Positions 45,891-55,710 are shown, numbered from the stretch's first letter. The stretch: 64,000 bases of DNA from Lachnospiraceae bacterium (GCA_017433725.1 JAFRGQ010000098.1:1-64000), one strand, 5' to 3'. A program made the numbers and translations. The notes: generated by a model not told the origin, from the letters alone.

Positions 45891-46643
45891 ATGGCAAGAC
45901 GTATCCTTGCAGCAGGAAACTGGAAAATGAACATGACACCGGCTGAGGCAGCAGCTTTTATTAACGAGAATAAGGCAGCTTTCGCATCTGACGACGTAGA
46001 CGTCCTCTTCTGCGTACCGGCAATCGACCTTCCGGCAGCTCTTGCAGCAGCTGAAGGAACAAATATCAAGATCGGTGCTGAGAATATGTACTTCGAAGAG
46101 AAGGGTGCTTTCACAGGCGAGATCGCTCCGGCTATGCTGGATGACCTTGGTGTTAAGTATGTCATCATCGGACATTCCGAGAGACGTGAATACTTCGCTG
46201 AGACAGATGAAATCGTTAACAAGAAAGTCCTCAAGGCCCTTGAGCATGGCATTACTCCTCTTATGTGCTGCGGCGAATCTCTTACACAGAGAGAGCAGGG
46301 CGTAACTCAGGAATGGGTACGTCAGCAGGTTAAGATCGGTCTTCTCGGCGTAGATGCTGACGCTGTTAAGAACGTAGTTATCGCTTATGAGCCGATCTGG
46401 GCTATCGGAACAGGCGTTACAGCTACATCAGATCAGGCTGAGGAAGTTTGCGGATGGATCCGTGCACTTCTTGTTGAGCTTTACGGTGCAGAGGTTGCTG
46501 AAGAAGTTCGCGTCCTTTACGGCGGTTCTGTAAACGGCGGCAACGCAGCTGAGCTGTTCGCTAAGCCGAACATCGATGGCGGCCTTGTTGGCGGCGCTTC
46601 CCTGAAGCCGAGCTTCGCTGATATTATTCATTACAACAAATAA
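45891..46643 (+). CDS. tpiA: Triosephosphate isomerase
   Basis: Interconverts dihydroxyacetone phosphate and glyceraldehyde 3-phosphate. The start is the ATG at 45891, 9 nt after AGGAGG; a GTG at 45882 overlaps the ribosome binding site. [13 protein letters not shown] holds the catalytic Lys, His95 lies in [11 protein letters not shown] and Glu167 in [21 protein letters not shown] is the phosphate loop. 250 residues. Terminator at 46671. Confidence 0.97.
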   Translation: MARRILAAGNWKMNMTPAEAAAFINENKAAFASDDVDVLFCVPAIDLPAALAAAEGTNIKIGAENMYFEEKGAFTGEIAPAMLDDLGVKYVIIGHSERREYFAETDEIVNKKVLKALEHGITPLMCCGESLTQREQGVTQEWVRQQVKIGLLGVDADAVKNVVIAYEPIWAIGTGVTATSDQAEEVCGWIRALLVELYGAEVAEEVRVLYGGSVNGGNAAELFAKPNIDGGLVGGASLKPSFADIIHYNK

Positions 46644-46670
46644 TTCAATTTGAATTATATCCGGGATTTT

Positions 46671-46707
46671 GCGGGCTGCGGCAAGTAATGCCGCAGCCCG
46701 TTTCTTT
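46671..46707 (+). terminator. Terminator after tpiA
   Basis: GCGGGCTGCGGC / GCCGCAGCCCG stem with a short AAGTAAT loop followed by TTTCTTTG. The protease gene begins only 33 bp later. Confidence 0.85.
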
Positions 46708-46739
46708 GAGAAAAAGACCACTATGAGGTGACACAGACT

Positions 46740-49700
46740 ATGAGAAAGAAAACTTCCGTGACCGGCAGGATAAAGTTGATTCTGGCCATCCTACTTGTTT
46801 TTTCAGTCGCAACAGCTTCTTTACAGTGCCTGGCTCAGGCTGAGATGTTGTATGACACCGATTCCGATGACAGACTTTCAGATGAAGAAAGTGAAAGTCC
46901 GGACAATGAGACCCTCGAAGAGAAGGTGGAGAAACTGTGCGCGGACGGAGAGTATGTTGAAGGGCAGGTGCTGGTACTCTACGACAGGTTTCACGGGAGC
47001 TTTGAAGAGCTGACAGGATCATCAGATATAGTTGGCACCGGAAACGAAAGTTCCGAAGAGGAACATGGACTTGAAGAAGGTGACGGATCTGCAAATCTGT
47101 CCGGTACAACATCTCTGGTAGACAATGCTGTTCTGATTGACGGGATTAGCGCTGAGAGCTATGTGGAGGCAACCGGTGAAGTTCTTGCACCGGCTTTTGA
47201 AGAGGAACTGGTAGGCTCTTCCGAATCTGAAACGCCTGACGACGTTAACAGTGAATCAGAGGACAGGATTTCCGTGCTTCTTATCGAGGATGAGAACAGG
47301 AGCACAAGGGAGCTTTTGTCTGAAGTTCTTCGTGAGAAGGGCGTCTTGTATGCGCAGCCGAATTATATCCATGAACCTTATTCTACGGAACCACCGGTAT
47401 CTGCGGAAGAAGGCGCAGAGGAAGATGTAAGCGGACAAGATAATTCTGTGGTATCTCAGAAAACTGTGGTGGAAAGAGCAGAGGAAGATATAAGCGGACA
47501 AGACAATTCCCCGAAATCACCGGAACCTTCGGAGAAAGGCGCAGAGGAAGATATAAGCGAAGAAGGCAGTGATAAAACAAGTCTTCTGGTTGGCAGAAGC
47601 CCGGAAGATGGTTCTTTCGACTTGACAAAGTATCAGTGGGAATATGCGGGCGATTCTTATACACCGGTTACAGAGTATGATCCTGCAGATCTGTATAATG
47701 TGCATTCACCGAACTGGAACGAAACAGGTAGTCAGAACGCGGCGGGCGTTGTTGCTGTCATTGATTGCGGTGTCGATTATGAACATCCGGATCTGAAGGA
47801 TGTCATGTATGTCTTTCCGTCTGAGCTTCAGGAAAAGCTGCAGTGCGGTCCCTACGGAATAAACACAGCCGAGACCGGGGATAAAAAGAATCCGATGGAT
47901 TATGAATCACATGGAACGCATTGCGCGGGTGTCATTGCCGGTGCATGGGACGGGAAAGGAATCAGTGGACTGGCTTCGGGATGCAGGATCATGGCAATCA
48001 AGGTGATAGAAGAGGATAATACAATGACGGATCTTGCGATTGTCAAGGCAATGGCATTTGTATGTGATGCGGTGGATTCCGGAGTTGATGTGCGAGTCAC
48101 GAGTAATTCATACAGCGGAGAGATAACATGCCCTCTTATGGTTTCCGAAATCGAAGAACTTGAGAAGCGAGGAATTGTATGTGTGTACTCTTCCGGCAAT
48201 GAAAGTACCTGTTTTGATTTGAGCGATAATTCAAATCTCCCGTTTTCGAAAAGTTCGAACACTGTGATTGTAAATGCAGCTACACCGACATACGAAAAAG
48301 CGCATTTTTCAAATTACGGAGCGGGTGATACGGATGTCTATGCACCGGGAGTCTCAATTCTTTCTTCTGTAAGCACACAGAAAAAAGCTGACAGTTCAAA
48401 AACTTATTTCGGTTCTTTCGATCCGAATGCAGCCTATTATAATACGGAATTTGATTCTGTACCCAAGGTCAACTCAGGAGACTTGAGTGCTGTCAAACTG
48501 TCAGCTTCGCAGTCGGCTGACGGGTATTCATATGATCATGACGGAAAAGCTCTCAAAGTATCATTGGACGAGGTCAGAGAAGGATTATCCGCTTTTTCGT
48601 TTTCTATTGACATTCCCGTTGGGGATAATGAACAGGTCTTGTATACATCTCTTGCGATTTATATACCGGGCGGCCAGCATGTCTGCAGCATCGACAGACA
48701 GGGTACGGAAAAGGATGGGAAGAGAATAGCGGCAAAATCATTAGATAACGATGTTTGCGGAAACTGGAGTATAGTCTCGATAAGCAATGTTCCCGAGCTT
48801 TTGCAGAAGGGGACCGAAATACCTCTTCACAGGACAGAAGACGGTTCTCAGAACTTTATTCGGCTTAATGTAAATGTCTATAAACCGGAAGGGTCGTTTA
48901 TGGCCGGAGAGACAATTTTTATAGATCAGATCGGTGCCGGTTCAAATACCGCCGCTCTGCTTCCATATACTTTCATGGACGGTACTTCAATGGCTTGCCC
49001 GCATGTTGCGGCGGAAGCAGCAATTCTGTATTGCGGACGGGACAGGAATAAGGCAAGTGCCGCTGAGGTCGTAAGTGAGATAAAATCAAGAGTTCTTGAA
49101 AAGGAGCATCTTGAGTCTTGTTCGTCCCATGGAGCGATTGATATGGGGGTATCTCCGGGAGACTACGGGCCTGTTATCACAGCTGTTGTGACCGGTGATA
49201 CGGATAAAACGATTCTGATAACCGGAAAAAACTTCGGCGAGGGCGGAAATGTCATAATATCCGGTACAGAGGCGGAATCTGTCAGCTGGAGTGACGAGAG
49301 GGTCATCGTACGCTGTCCTTCAGGTATGAGAAGCGGAATTCAAATCGTGCAGGTGAAGACAGACGCGGGATTTGGGTCGGGCTCTTTTCTTTTTACCGTT
49401 CCTGACTCGTCTTCCGATCATGCAGTCCCTCTCTATGAAACAGATATACCCGATATTCCTAAAGAGCTTAATCCGAAAGAATGTGCCGTAGCTGCTGTCC
49501 TGGGATTAAATGACTATATATATGTACTGCTACATGATCAGCTTGACTATGATGACAATTATGCAAAAAGTGTGTTACGGTATTCGCCGGAAGAAAAGAT
49601 CTGGGAAAAAGTAGCAGATCTGCCTGAAGCGATGGCTTACATATCTGTCGCAGGCTACAGGGGGAAACTTCTCGTCAGCGGAACTTACAGAAAAGGGGAA

Positions 49701-50936
49701 AAGCTTTATACAACAGTATTCTCTTATAGTCCGAGAACAGGTCTGTGGAAGGATCTTGACTGGGGAGTATACCAAAAATCTTCACTGGTCAACATGAACG
49801 GAGATTTATACACGATAGGAGGGGAAAAGTATAACAAAGATACCGATTCTGACGAATTTTGCAAAATTATCAATTATATGGATATAGCAGGTGATGATGA
49901 CAAATTTGTCGGAGAGCTGGAAACTGCGGTATTATCCCCACACACTGCTACCGACGGAAAAGCTATCTATGTTTCCGGAGGATTTACTTTACAGAACGGA
50001 AAATCTGAGGAGAGCAGGGAGCTGCTACAAAGAATTGAAATAGGAGCCGGCAGAACCGGTAAAACATCTGAGTGCTATCCGCATACAGATTTACCTACAG
50101 GAAATTATCCTGCTCATGAGGTGATTACAGGATACCGGAATATTTACCTTGTCGGTTACTCAGGGGTGGAAGCCGAAGATGGCGAAGGTTACATCGATGC
50201 GGCCGGAGACAGAGTTCTTGATGCGGATACATATATTCTGTCAGATGAGGAATATATTCCGTACGGAAAAAGAGCTTCATATGATAATCTGGTCATGGTA
50301 TGTTCGGCTGAATATAAGGGCGTATTGTATGTATTCGGAAACAGCGTCCGTGAGGGTGATAATTATCTGAATCCTGTCAGCCGTTCAACTAAGGTAGGAG
50401 AGGCTGTAGCTCCCTGGTGGGATACATTTGCCATAAAAATTCCTTCTGCAAGGAAAGGACTTGTTTACAATGGGAAAGAACAGACGGGTGTACATCAAAG
50501 CCCGAAAGGCTACTATACCATTACGGGTAATGCGGGGACCGAGACCGGTACGTACACTGCTACTTTAAAACTGAAAGATCCGGACTGGTGCACATGGGAG
50601 GACGGAACCACAGAAGATAAGACCGTCACCTGGAGTATAGGCCCGTCTCCGACAGCGTTTCCGACAGGTGTTACCGGAAAGCCGAGGCCGAGCGCTACGG
50701 TTAAGCCTCAGGCTACTGCTTCAGCAAAATCTCGGGTGACTGTCACACCTCGAAACAGCGCATCGCAGGGCGTCTCATCGAAATCAACTTCAGAAGTTTC
50801 AAAGAAGGACGGAACCGGCGCGACAACTGTTCCGGCGGCAAAGACAGGCGATGAATCACGACCGGTGTTGTGGATATTAGTCTCTGTTATGGCCGGCTTT
50901 ATAATTCGAACAGGATTAAAACGGCGATGGGAATGA
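46740..50936 (+). CDS. Large secreted multi-domain S8 (subtilisin) protease
   Basis: Predicted surface-associated serine endopeptidase of 1398 residues. The ATG at 46740 follows GAGGTG; a GTG at 46728 lies in that site. Signal peptide (about 8-33, ILAILLVFSVATASL), acidic prodomain with three 21-residue repeats (AEEDISGQDNS type, about 225-275), and a catalytic domain with Asp342 (VVAVIDCGVDYEHPD), His391 (SHGTHCAGVIAG), Asn487 (YSSGNES) and Ser750 (DGTSMACPHVAAEA). Asn and Ser are 263 residues apart, about 200 more than in subtilisin, so a beta-rich domain is inserted. Downstream are an IPT/TIG-like domain (about 805-895), Kelch-like propeller repeats (about 920-1230), a small MBG-like domain (YNGKEQTGV), a Ser/Thr/Pro linker, AAKTGDES, a membrane helix and KRRWE. 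The tail resembles a variant sortase signal. Lower expression-type codon use than the glycolytic genes around it. Confidence 0.85.
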   Translation: MRKKTSVTGRIKLILAILLVFSVATASLQCLAQAEMLYDTDSDDRLSDEESESPDNETLEEKVEKLCADGEYVEGQVLVLYDRFHGSFEELTGSSDIVGTGNESSEEEHGLEEGDGSANLSGTTSLVDNAVLIDGISAESYVEATGEVLAPAFEEELVGSSESETPDDVNSESEDRISVLLIEDENRSTRELLSEVLREKGVLYAQPNYIHEPYSTEPPVSAEEGAEEDVSGQDNSVVSQKTVVERAEEDISGQDNSPKSPEPSEKGAEEDISEEGSDKTSLLVGRSPEDGSFDLTKYQWEYAGDSYTPVTEYDPADLYNVHSPNWNETGSQNAAGVVAVIDCGVDYEHPDLKDVMYVFPSELQEKLQCGPYGINTAETGDKKNPMDYESHGTHCAGVIAGAWDGKGISGLASGCRIMAIKVIEEDNTMTDLAIVKAMAFVCDAVDSGVDVRVTSNSYSGEITCPLMVSEIEELEKRGIVCVYSSGNESTCFDLSDNSNLPFSKSSNTVIVNAATPTYEKAHFSNYGAGDTDVYAPGVSILSSVSTQKKADSSKTYFGSFDPNAAYYNTEFDSVPKVNSGDLSAVKLSASQSADGYSYDHDGKALKVSLDEVREGLSAFSFSIDIPVGDNEQVLYTSLAIYIPGGQHVCSIDRQGTEKDGKRIAAKSLDNDVCGNWSIVSISNVPELLQKGTEIPLHRTEDGSQNFIRLNVNVYKPEGSFMAGETIFIDQIGAGSNTAALLPYTFMDGTSMACPHVAAEAAILYCGRDRNKASAAEVVSEIKSRVLEKEHLESCSSHGAIDMGVSPGDYGPVITAVVTGDTDKTILITGKNFGEGGNVIISGTEAESVSWSDERVIVRCPSGMRSGIQIVQVKTDAGFGSGSFLFTVPDSSSDHAVPLYETDIPDIPKELNPKECAVAAVLGLNDYIYVLLHDQLDYDDNYAKSVLRYSPEEKIWEKVADLPEAMAYISVAGYRGKLLVSGTYRKGEKLYTTVFSYSPRTGLWKDLDWGVYQKSSLVNMNGDLYTIGGEKYNKDTDSDEFCKIINYMDIAGDDDKFVGELETAVLSPHTATDGKAIYVSGGFTLQNGKSEESRELLQRIEIGAGRTGKTSECYPHTDLPTGNYPAHEVITGYRNIYLVGYSGVEAEDGEGYIDAAGDRVLDADTYILSDEEYIPYGKRASYDNLVMVCSAEYKGVLYVFGNSVREGDNYLNPVSRSTKVGEAVAPWWDTFAIKIPSARKGLVYNGKEQTGVHQSPKGYYTITGNAGTETGTYTATLKLKDPDWCTWEDGTTEDKTVTWSIGPSPTAFPTGVTGKPRPSATVKPQATASAKSRVTVTPRNSASQGVSSKSTSEVSKKDGTGATTVPAAKTGDESRPVLWILVSVMAGFIIRTGLKRRWE

Positions 50937-50945
50937 AAAACATTA

Positions 50946-50973
50946 CAGGGCTGCCGCATCTGCGGCAGCCCTG
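50946..50973. terminator. Bidirectional terminator between the protease gene and gpmI
   Basis: Perfect 13-bp stem CAGGGCTGCCGCA / TGCGGCAGCCCTG with a 2-nt centre between two convergent genes. The T-runs are weak on both sides, but position and strength suit termination of both. Confidence 0.65.
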
Positions 50974-51038
50974 TTCGTTACGGTATTACTCACGAATCTG
51001 CAATGATTCCCGTGATCTCAGGTTCAAACCCTGCAGGA

Positions 51039-52586
51039 TTATTTCTTCTCGACAAGCAGGCATCTACCTGTCATCTCTGCAGGCTGCTCAAGTCCCATAA
51101 GACCGATCAGAGTCGGGATGATGTCGCAGAGACGTCCGCCTTCTGCCAGATCCCACTTCGGATCAGCATTTACAAGGATGAACGGAACCGGGTTCGTTGT
51201 ATGAGCTGTGAACGGCTTGCCGGTCTTTTCGTCGACCATCTTGTCGCAGTTGCCGTGGTCAGCGCAGATGAACAGCTGTCCGTTGACTTCCTTGATCGCC
51301 TCAACAACTCTGCCGACTACCTTGTCAACAGCTTCAACAGCTTTGATTGCAGCAGCTTCGATGCCGGTATGTCCGACCATGTCGCCGTTTGCGAAGTTGA
51401 CTACGATAGAGTCATACTTGCCGCTTCTGATAGCACCGCAGAGAGCATCGCATACTTCGAACGCACTCATTTCCGGCTTAAGGTCATATGTAGCGACCTT
51501 CGGGGACGGAATAAGAACTCTGTCTTCGCCCGGGAACGGTTCCTCAACGCCGCCGTTGAAGAAGAATGTTACGTGAGCATATTTCTCTGTCTCAGCTGTG
51601 CGGAGCTGCTTCATTCCGAGCTTGGAGAGATATTCGCCGAAGGAGTTTGTGATGACCTGTTTCTTGAACGCAACGTCCTTGTTCGGGATTGTTGCATCAT
51701 AGTCCGTGAATACGACGAACTTGGTAACGATTCTCGGGCCTCTGTCGAAGCCTGTGAAATCATCGATGCAGAATGCACGTGTCATTTCGCGGGCGCGGTC
51801 CGGACGGAAGTTGAAGAAGATAACGGAATCGCCGTCTTTGATCGTAGCTGTCGGAGCGCCGTCTTTCTGTACTACGAACGGAAGAACGAATTCATCCGGC
51901 TTGCCGTCTGCATAAGAAGCAGCCATGCCTTCGACCGCACTCTTGACCTGGACGCCTTCACCCTTGGTCATGGCATCGTAAGCGAGTTTTACACGATCCC
52001 AGTTGTTATCGCGGTCCATTGCATAGTAGCGGCCTGCAACTGTAGCGATTGCGCCGGCACCGATCATAGCCATGTTAGCTTCGAGAGCTTCGATAAAGCC
52101 CTTGCCTGATTCGGGCGGTGTGTCGCGGCCGTCCATGAAGCAGTGAACATATACTTTCTTGAGACCCATGTTCTTAGCAAGTTTAAGGAGTCCGTAGAGG
52201 TGAGTATTGTGGCTGTGTACACCACCGTCAGAGAGAAGTCCCATTAAATGAAGAGAGGAGTCGTTGTCCAGAGCGTTCTGAACGGCTGCAATAAGCTCCT
52301 CGTTCTTGAAGAAATCGCCATCCTCGATTGCCTTGGAAATACGGGTGAGTTCCTGATAGATAATGCGGCCTGCGCCCATATTCATGTGGCCTACTTCGGA
52401 GTTGCCCATCTGGCCGTCCGGAAGACCTACTGCCATACCTGCTGCATAGCCTTTCTGGAACGGGCAGGTAGCTTCCAGCTCGTCCATAACCGGCGTATTT
52501 GCCATCGCTACGGCATTATGCTCAACTGTGTCGCTGAGTCCGTAACCATCGAGGATCATTAATACTGTTGGTCTTTTGTCGCTCAT
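51039..52586 (-). CDS. gpmI: 2,3-bisphosphoglycerate-independent phosphoglycerate mutase
   Basis: Mn-dependent enzyme interconverting 3- and 2-phosphoglycerate. Alkaline-phosphatase-superfamily metal site: LMILDGYGL at the start and phospho-acceptor Ser63 in GQMGNSEVGHMNMGAGR. The inserted phosphotransferase domain has GLLSDGGVHSHNTHLYG, FMDGRDTPPESG and GRYYAMDRDNNWDRVKLAY. ADHGNCDKM is near the C-terminus. 515 residues. It is on the opposite strand to gap-pgk-tpiA and has its own promoter (52678-52706). AAAAGGAGAAAC precedes the start. Confidence 0.96.
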   Translation of the reverse strand: MSDKRPTVLMILDGYGLSDTVEHNAVAMANTPVMDELEATCPFQKGYAAGMAVGLPDGQMGNSEVGHMNMGAGRIIYQELTRISKAIEDGDFFKNEELIAAVQNALDNDSSLHLMGLLSDGGVHSHNTHLYGLLKLAKNMGLKKVYVHCFMDGRDTPPESGKGFIEALEANMAMIGAGAIATVAGRYYAMDRDNNWDRVKLAYDAMTKGEGVQVKSAVEGMAASYADGKPDEFVLPFVVQKDGAPTATIKDGDSVIFFNFRPDRAREMTRAFCIDDFTGFDRGPRIVTKFVVFTDYDATIPNKDVAFKKQVITNSFGEYLSKLGMKQLRTAETEKYAHVTFFFNGGVEEPFPGEDRVLIPSPKVATYDLKPEMSAFEVCDALCGAIRSGKYDSIVVNFANGDMVGHTGIEAAAIKAVEAVDKVVGRVVEAIKEVNGQLFICADHGNCDKMVDEKTGKPFTAHTTNPVPFILVNADPKWDLAEGGRLCDIIPTLIGLMGLEQPAEMTGRCLLVEKK

Positions 52587-52677
52587 AGTTTCTCCTTTTC
52601 TTATAATGCAGGCTGTTTCCGCAATTGGGTTTTGGCGGAGCCTGTTATAACCATAGATTGCGCCTGATACTATTACT

Positions 52678-52706
52678 ATTTTACTTCACTGTTCCTGTAA
52701 AGTAAA
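52678..52706 (-). promoter_or_regulatory. Promoter of gpmI
   Basis: On the minus strand TTTACT (52701-52706), 17-bp spacer, TAAAAT (52678-52683). The leader would be about 85 nt. The rest of the 318-bp divergent gap to secG is AT-rich and holds no gene. Confidence 0.5.
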
Positions 52707-52845
52707 GAAACTTAACCAGAAAAATACCTGAAAAGAGGGATGCTTTTGGGAAAAATGAACGAAAGAATCACGAACCGGACACGGATATCGGAATGAAACA
52801 GGAGAAGAAGTGTAAATGAAGCAGGAATATTTGTAATATTATGTA

Positions 52846-52874
52846 TTGCGCTTTGAAAATCTTTATGATATTAT
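52846..52874 (+). promoter_or_regulatory. Possible secG promoter
   Basis: TTGCGC (52846-52851), 17-bp spacer, TATTAT (52869-52874), 30 bp before the secG start. The -35 is weak. Confidence 0.4.
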
Positions 52875-52904
52875 TTCATTTAGCTTGTTTTGAAGAGGTG
52901 AAGT

Positions 52905-53147
52905 ATGGATATCTTAAAGATTGTTCTCACAATCATTTATGTTATTGATTGTATAGGTCTCACTGTCATTGTTCTTATGCAGGAAGGTAAGGACGCCGGT
53001 CTCGGCGCTATTGCCGGTGCGGCTGAGACATATTGGGGACAGAACAGGGGACGCTCGATGGAAGGCGGTCTCGAGAAAGCAACCAAAGTTATGGCTGTTA
53101 TCTTCTTTGTTCTTTCCATCGTACTTTCTATGAAGTTCCTCGGTTGA
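52905..53147 (+). CDS. secG: Preprotein translocase subunit SecG
   Basis: Small accessory subunit of the SecYEG channel. 80 residues with two membrane helices (about 4-24 and 57-77) joined by the conserved loop VLMQEGKDAGLGAIAGAAET. GAAGAGGTGAAGT precedes the ATG. Followed by a strong terminator and then rnr, smpB and ssrA, an arrangement common in Firmicutes. Confidence 0.93.
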   Translation: MDILKIVLTIIYVIDCIGLTVIVLMQEGKDAGLGAIAGAAETYWGQNRGRSMEGGLEKATKVMAVIFFVLSIVLSMKFLG

Positions 53148-53177
53148 AAGTTGTGAGAAGTATTGTAATCATGTAAG

Positions 53178-53208
53178 GCCTCTGCTTGGAAGCAGAGGTC
53201 TTTTTTCT
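53178..53208 (+). terminator. Terminator after secG
   Basis: 9-bp stem CCTCTGCTT / AAGCAGAGG with a 2-nt centre, followed by TCTTTTTTC. Confidence 0.85.
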
Positions 53209-53256
53209 TCGTGCAATACCCGTGATGTGAATTTATGATAAGTGCGCGGAGCGTAT

Positions 53257-53345
53257 ATATCAGTGGGGGGTTGACACCCACCGCTGAGATTATATTGTTG
53301 CCCACCGCCTATAGAGGCGGGGAGCATCTCACACTGAGATATAAG
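53257..53345 (+). other. Structured leader region upstream of rnr
   Basis: Three consecutive inverted repeats: TCAGTGGG / CCCACCGCTGA (53260-53288), CCGCCTATAGAGGCGG (53305-53320) and ATCTCACACTGAGAT (53326-53340). Together with the multi-hairpin repeat that follows at 53355 they form about 170 nt of nearly continuous stems before rnr. No gene is present in this stretch. Confidence 0.5.
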
Positions 53346-53354
53346 CCTTCTGTT

Positions 53355-53423
53355 GATTGCAGACGTGCGCTGAGGAAGGTGCTTACACCTTGTACGTCAC
53401 CGCAAGAACACCGAGGTGTTCTT
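53355..53423 (+). repeat. Multi-hairpin structured repeat (copy B)
   Basis: Outer GACGT / ACGTC, inner AAGGTG-CTTA-CACCTT, then AAGAACACC-GAG-GTGTTCTT. It aligns with copy A (16996-17068). Where the sequence differs, both arms of a stem change together (GGTG/CACC versus GGCGC/GCGCC; AACACC/GGTGTT versus AACGCC/GGCGTT). It ends 20 bp before the rnr start. Confidence 0.7.
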
Positions 53424-53443
53424 TAATAACGAATAGAGGAAAT

Positions 53444-55648
53444 ATGAAAAGACAGCATTCTAAGAAACCGATTAAAAACATAAAAATAAATAAGCACAAA
53501 AGACCGAAACGCCCGCATGAGCGTCTTTTCACCGGCATTTTCACCGGCAACGCCAAAGGCTTCGGCTTCGTGACGCCGGATGAAGGCCAGCTTGAGGATA
53601 TCACCGGGAAGGACATTTTTATACCGGCAAGTGCCGTCGGCGATGCACTCCACAAGGACCGGGTAGAGGCGCGTCTCGTCTATTCCGAGAAGTATGGCCG
53701 CATCGAGGGAGCAATAACCCACGTAATAGAGCGCGGAAAGACCGAGATAATCGGCACGCTTGTTTTGAAGAAAAATGTCGGATGGGTATTTCCCGAGGAT
53801 GTACATTATGACAAGATCATTATCGTGCCGAAGCAGCATCTGAACGGGGCTTCTGACCGGGATAAAGTCGTCGTGAAAATATTAAAGTTTGGCAGCCGAT
53901 ATGAGAATCCATCGGGTCGGATTACGGAGATCATCGGACATGAAGGCGAACCGGGAGCTGACATCCTCACTATTGCCAGATCCATGGATATTCCGATGGA
54001 GTTTCCGGAGAAAGTCATAAGCCAGGCAAATCGCGTACCGGACCATATTATTCCGGCTGACATCGAGGGCAGGGAAGATCTGAGAGACTGGAAAATGGTC
54101 ACGATAGACGGTCCGTATGCGAAAGATCTGGACGATGCAGTCTCCCTCGTCAAGACAGAGACCGGCTATACGTTAGGCGTCCACATCGCAGATGTGTCCA
54201 ATTATGTTCAGGAAAAGTCTGCTCTGGACCGGGAAGCTCTGAAAAGAGGGACATCCGTTTATCTGGCGGACCGCGTGATCCCAATGCTGCCCGAGAGACT
54301 GTCCAACGGAATATGCTCCCTGAACGCAGGGCAGGACAGGTTATGTCTATCTGTCATCATGGATATGAGCCCGGAAGGTGCCGTTTTGAAACACCGAATC
54401 GTCGAGAGTGTGATTCGTGTCGACGAGCGCATGAGTTATCCGGATGTGCAGAGAATACTGGAGCTTATGGGAAAGTCGACGGAGCAGCCTGCGGAGCATA
54501 AAGGTGTTTTAGATGCTGAAAATGAGGCCACGGACCCGAATCTCACCGCATCGTCCGAACAGAAAAAGGGAATACATGTCGGAGATTCCAACCGCGATAC
54601 GACCATGAGCGATGAGGAACTTCTGACAAAGTACAAGGATTTTATCCCCATGTTCTGTGATATGCTCGATCTCTCGCTCAAAATCAGAGCCCGCAGAAGG
54701 ATGCGCGGAGCGATCGATTTTGATTTTCCGGAAGCCAAAATTCTTCTGGATGAAAAAGGTATTCCGACGGATGTGCTCCTTGAGAAGGCAAATGATGCTA
54801 CCCGTCTCATCGAAGATTTCATGCTGGCGGCAAATGAGACCGTTGCGGAAGAGTTCTGTAAACGTGAAATACCATTTGTCTACAGAATTCACAGCGAACC
54901 GGATCCGGAGAAGATTGAGAGTGTATTGAAATTTGTTCGCAGCCAGGGTGTCCGGATCGATAAGAAGAAGCAAAACATTACGCCGAAAGAAATCCAGCAG
55001 GCCGTGGAATCCGTACAGGGAACGCCGGTCGAGACCATGGTTTCCTATGTGATTCTTCGTGCCATGCAGCAGGCGAGATATGAGCCGACCTGTGACGGGC
55101 ATTTCGGTCTTGCCGCGAAGTATTATTGCCATTTCACGTCACCGATCCGCAGGTATCCGGATCTGCAGATCCACCGTATAATTCATGACTGCATACGGGG
55201 AAGAATGACGCCGGAGCGGATACAGCACTACAATGATATCCTTGAGGAGGTTGCCAGACAGAGCTCTGTCACGGAACGCCGCGCGACAGAATGCGAGCGG
55301 GAGACTGAAAAGCTCAAAAAGGCGGAGTACATGTATGAGAGGATCGGGCAGGAATTTGAAGGAAAGATTTCGTCCGTTACTTCATGGGGCATGTATGTAG
55401 AACTGCCTAATACGATCGAAGGACTTGTGCGTGCCGCCGATATGACGGATGATTATTATTCTTTCGATGAGACTAAGCAGGCCATGGTCGGAAGGCTTTC
55501 CGGGAAGATGTACAGGCTGGGTGATACGGTCACCGTATATGTGAAGGATGCAGATCTGAGGATGCATACAGTGGACTTTACACTGGAACGGTGGACTTAC
55601 GGTAAACATCAGAATTATAAGGAAGACTTCGAAGATTTGTGGCGGTGA
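53444..55648 (+). CDS. rnr: Ribonuclease R
   Basis: Processive 3'-5' exoribonuclease that degrades structured RNA and works with tmRNA. I start it at the ATG at 53444 behind AGAGGA, giving 734 residues. The frame is open upstream only through the structured repeat. Basic N-terminus, two cold-shock domains (about 25-190, first GNAKGFGFVTPDEG), RNB domain with the metal-binding aspartates in PYAKDLDDAVSL (Asp228-Asp231), and an S1 domain (GKISSVTSWGMYVELP). A hydrophilic insertion of about 45 residues (about 343-390) interrupts the RNB domain between ILELMGK and KYKDFIPMF. smpB lies downstream. Confidence 0.93.
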   Translation: MKRQHSKKPIKNIKINKHKRPKRPHERLFTGIFTGNAKGFGFVTPDEGQLEDITGKDIFIPASAVGDALHKDRVEARLVYSEKYGRIEGAITHVIERGKTEIIGTLVLKKNVGWVFPEDVHYDKIIIVPKQHLNGASDRDKVVVKILKFGSRYENPSGRITEIIGHEGEPGADILTIARSMDIPMEFPEKVISQANRVPDHIIPADIEGREDLRDWKMVTIDGPYAKDLDDAVSLVKTETGYTLGVHIADVSNYVQEKSALDREALKRGTSVYLADRVIPMLPERLSNGICSLNAGQDRLCLSVIMDMSPEGAVLKHRIVESVIRVDERMSYPDVQRILELMGKSTEQPAEHKGVLDAENEATDPNLTASSEQKKGIHVGDSNRDTTMSDEELLTKYKDFIPMFCDMLDLSLKIRARRRMRGAIDFDFPEAKILLDEKGIPTDVLLEKANDATRLIEDFMLAANETVAEEFCKREIPFVYRIHSEPDPEKIESVLKFVRSQGVRIDKKKQNITPKEIQQAVESVQGTPVETMVSYVILRAMQQARYEPTCDGHFGLAAKYYCHFTSPIRRYPDLQIHRIIHDCIRGRMTPERIQHYNDILEEVARQSSVTERRATECERETEKLKKAEYMYERIGQEFEGKISSVTSWGMYVELPNTIEGLVRAADMTDDYYSFDETKQAMVGRLSGKMYRLGDTVTVYVKDADLRMHTVDFTLERWTYGKHQNYKEDFEDLWR

Positions 55649-55710
55649 TGTGAGGGCGCATCAAAAAAGCAATTGGAATTACCGGTGCCAGCGGGTATAA
55701 TGTATCTTAT

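Noticed and set aside
46728..46739. GTG start of the S8 protease at 46728
   Set aside because: The GTG is part of the GAGGTG ribosome binding site for the ATG at 46740.
53357..53443. rnr start upstream at 53357
   Set aside because: This would translate the dispersed hairpin repeat. AGAGGA and the basic RNase R N-terminus support the ATG at 53444.
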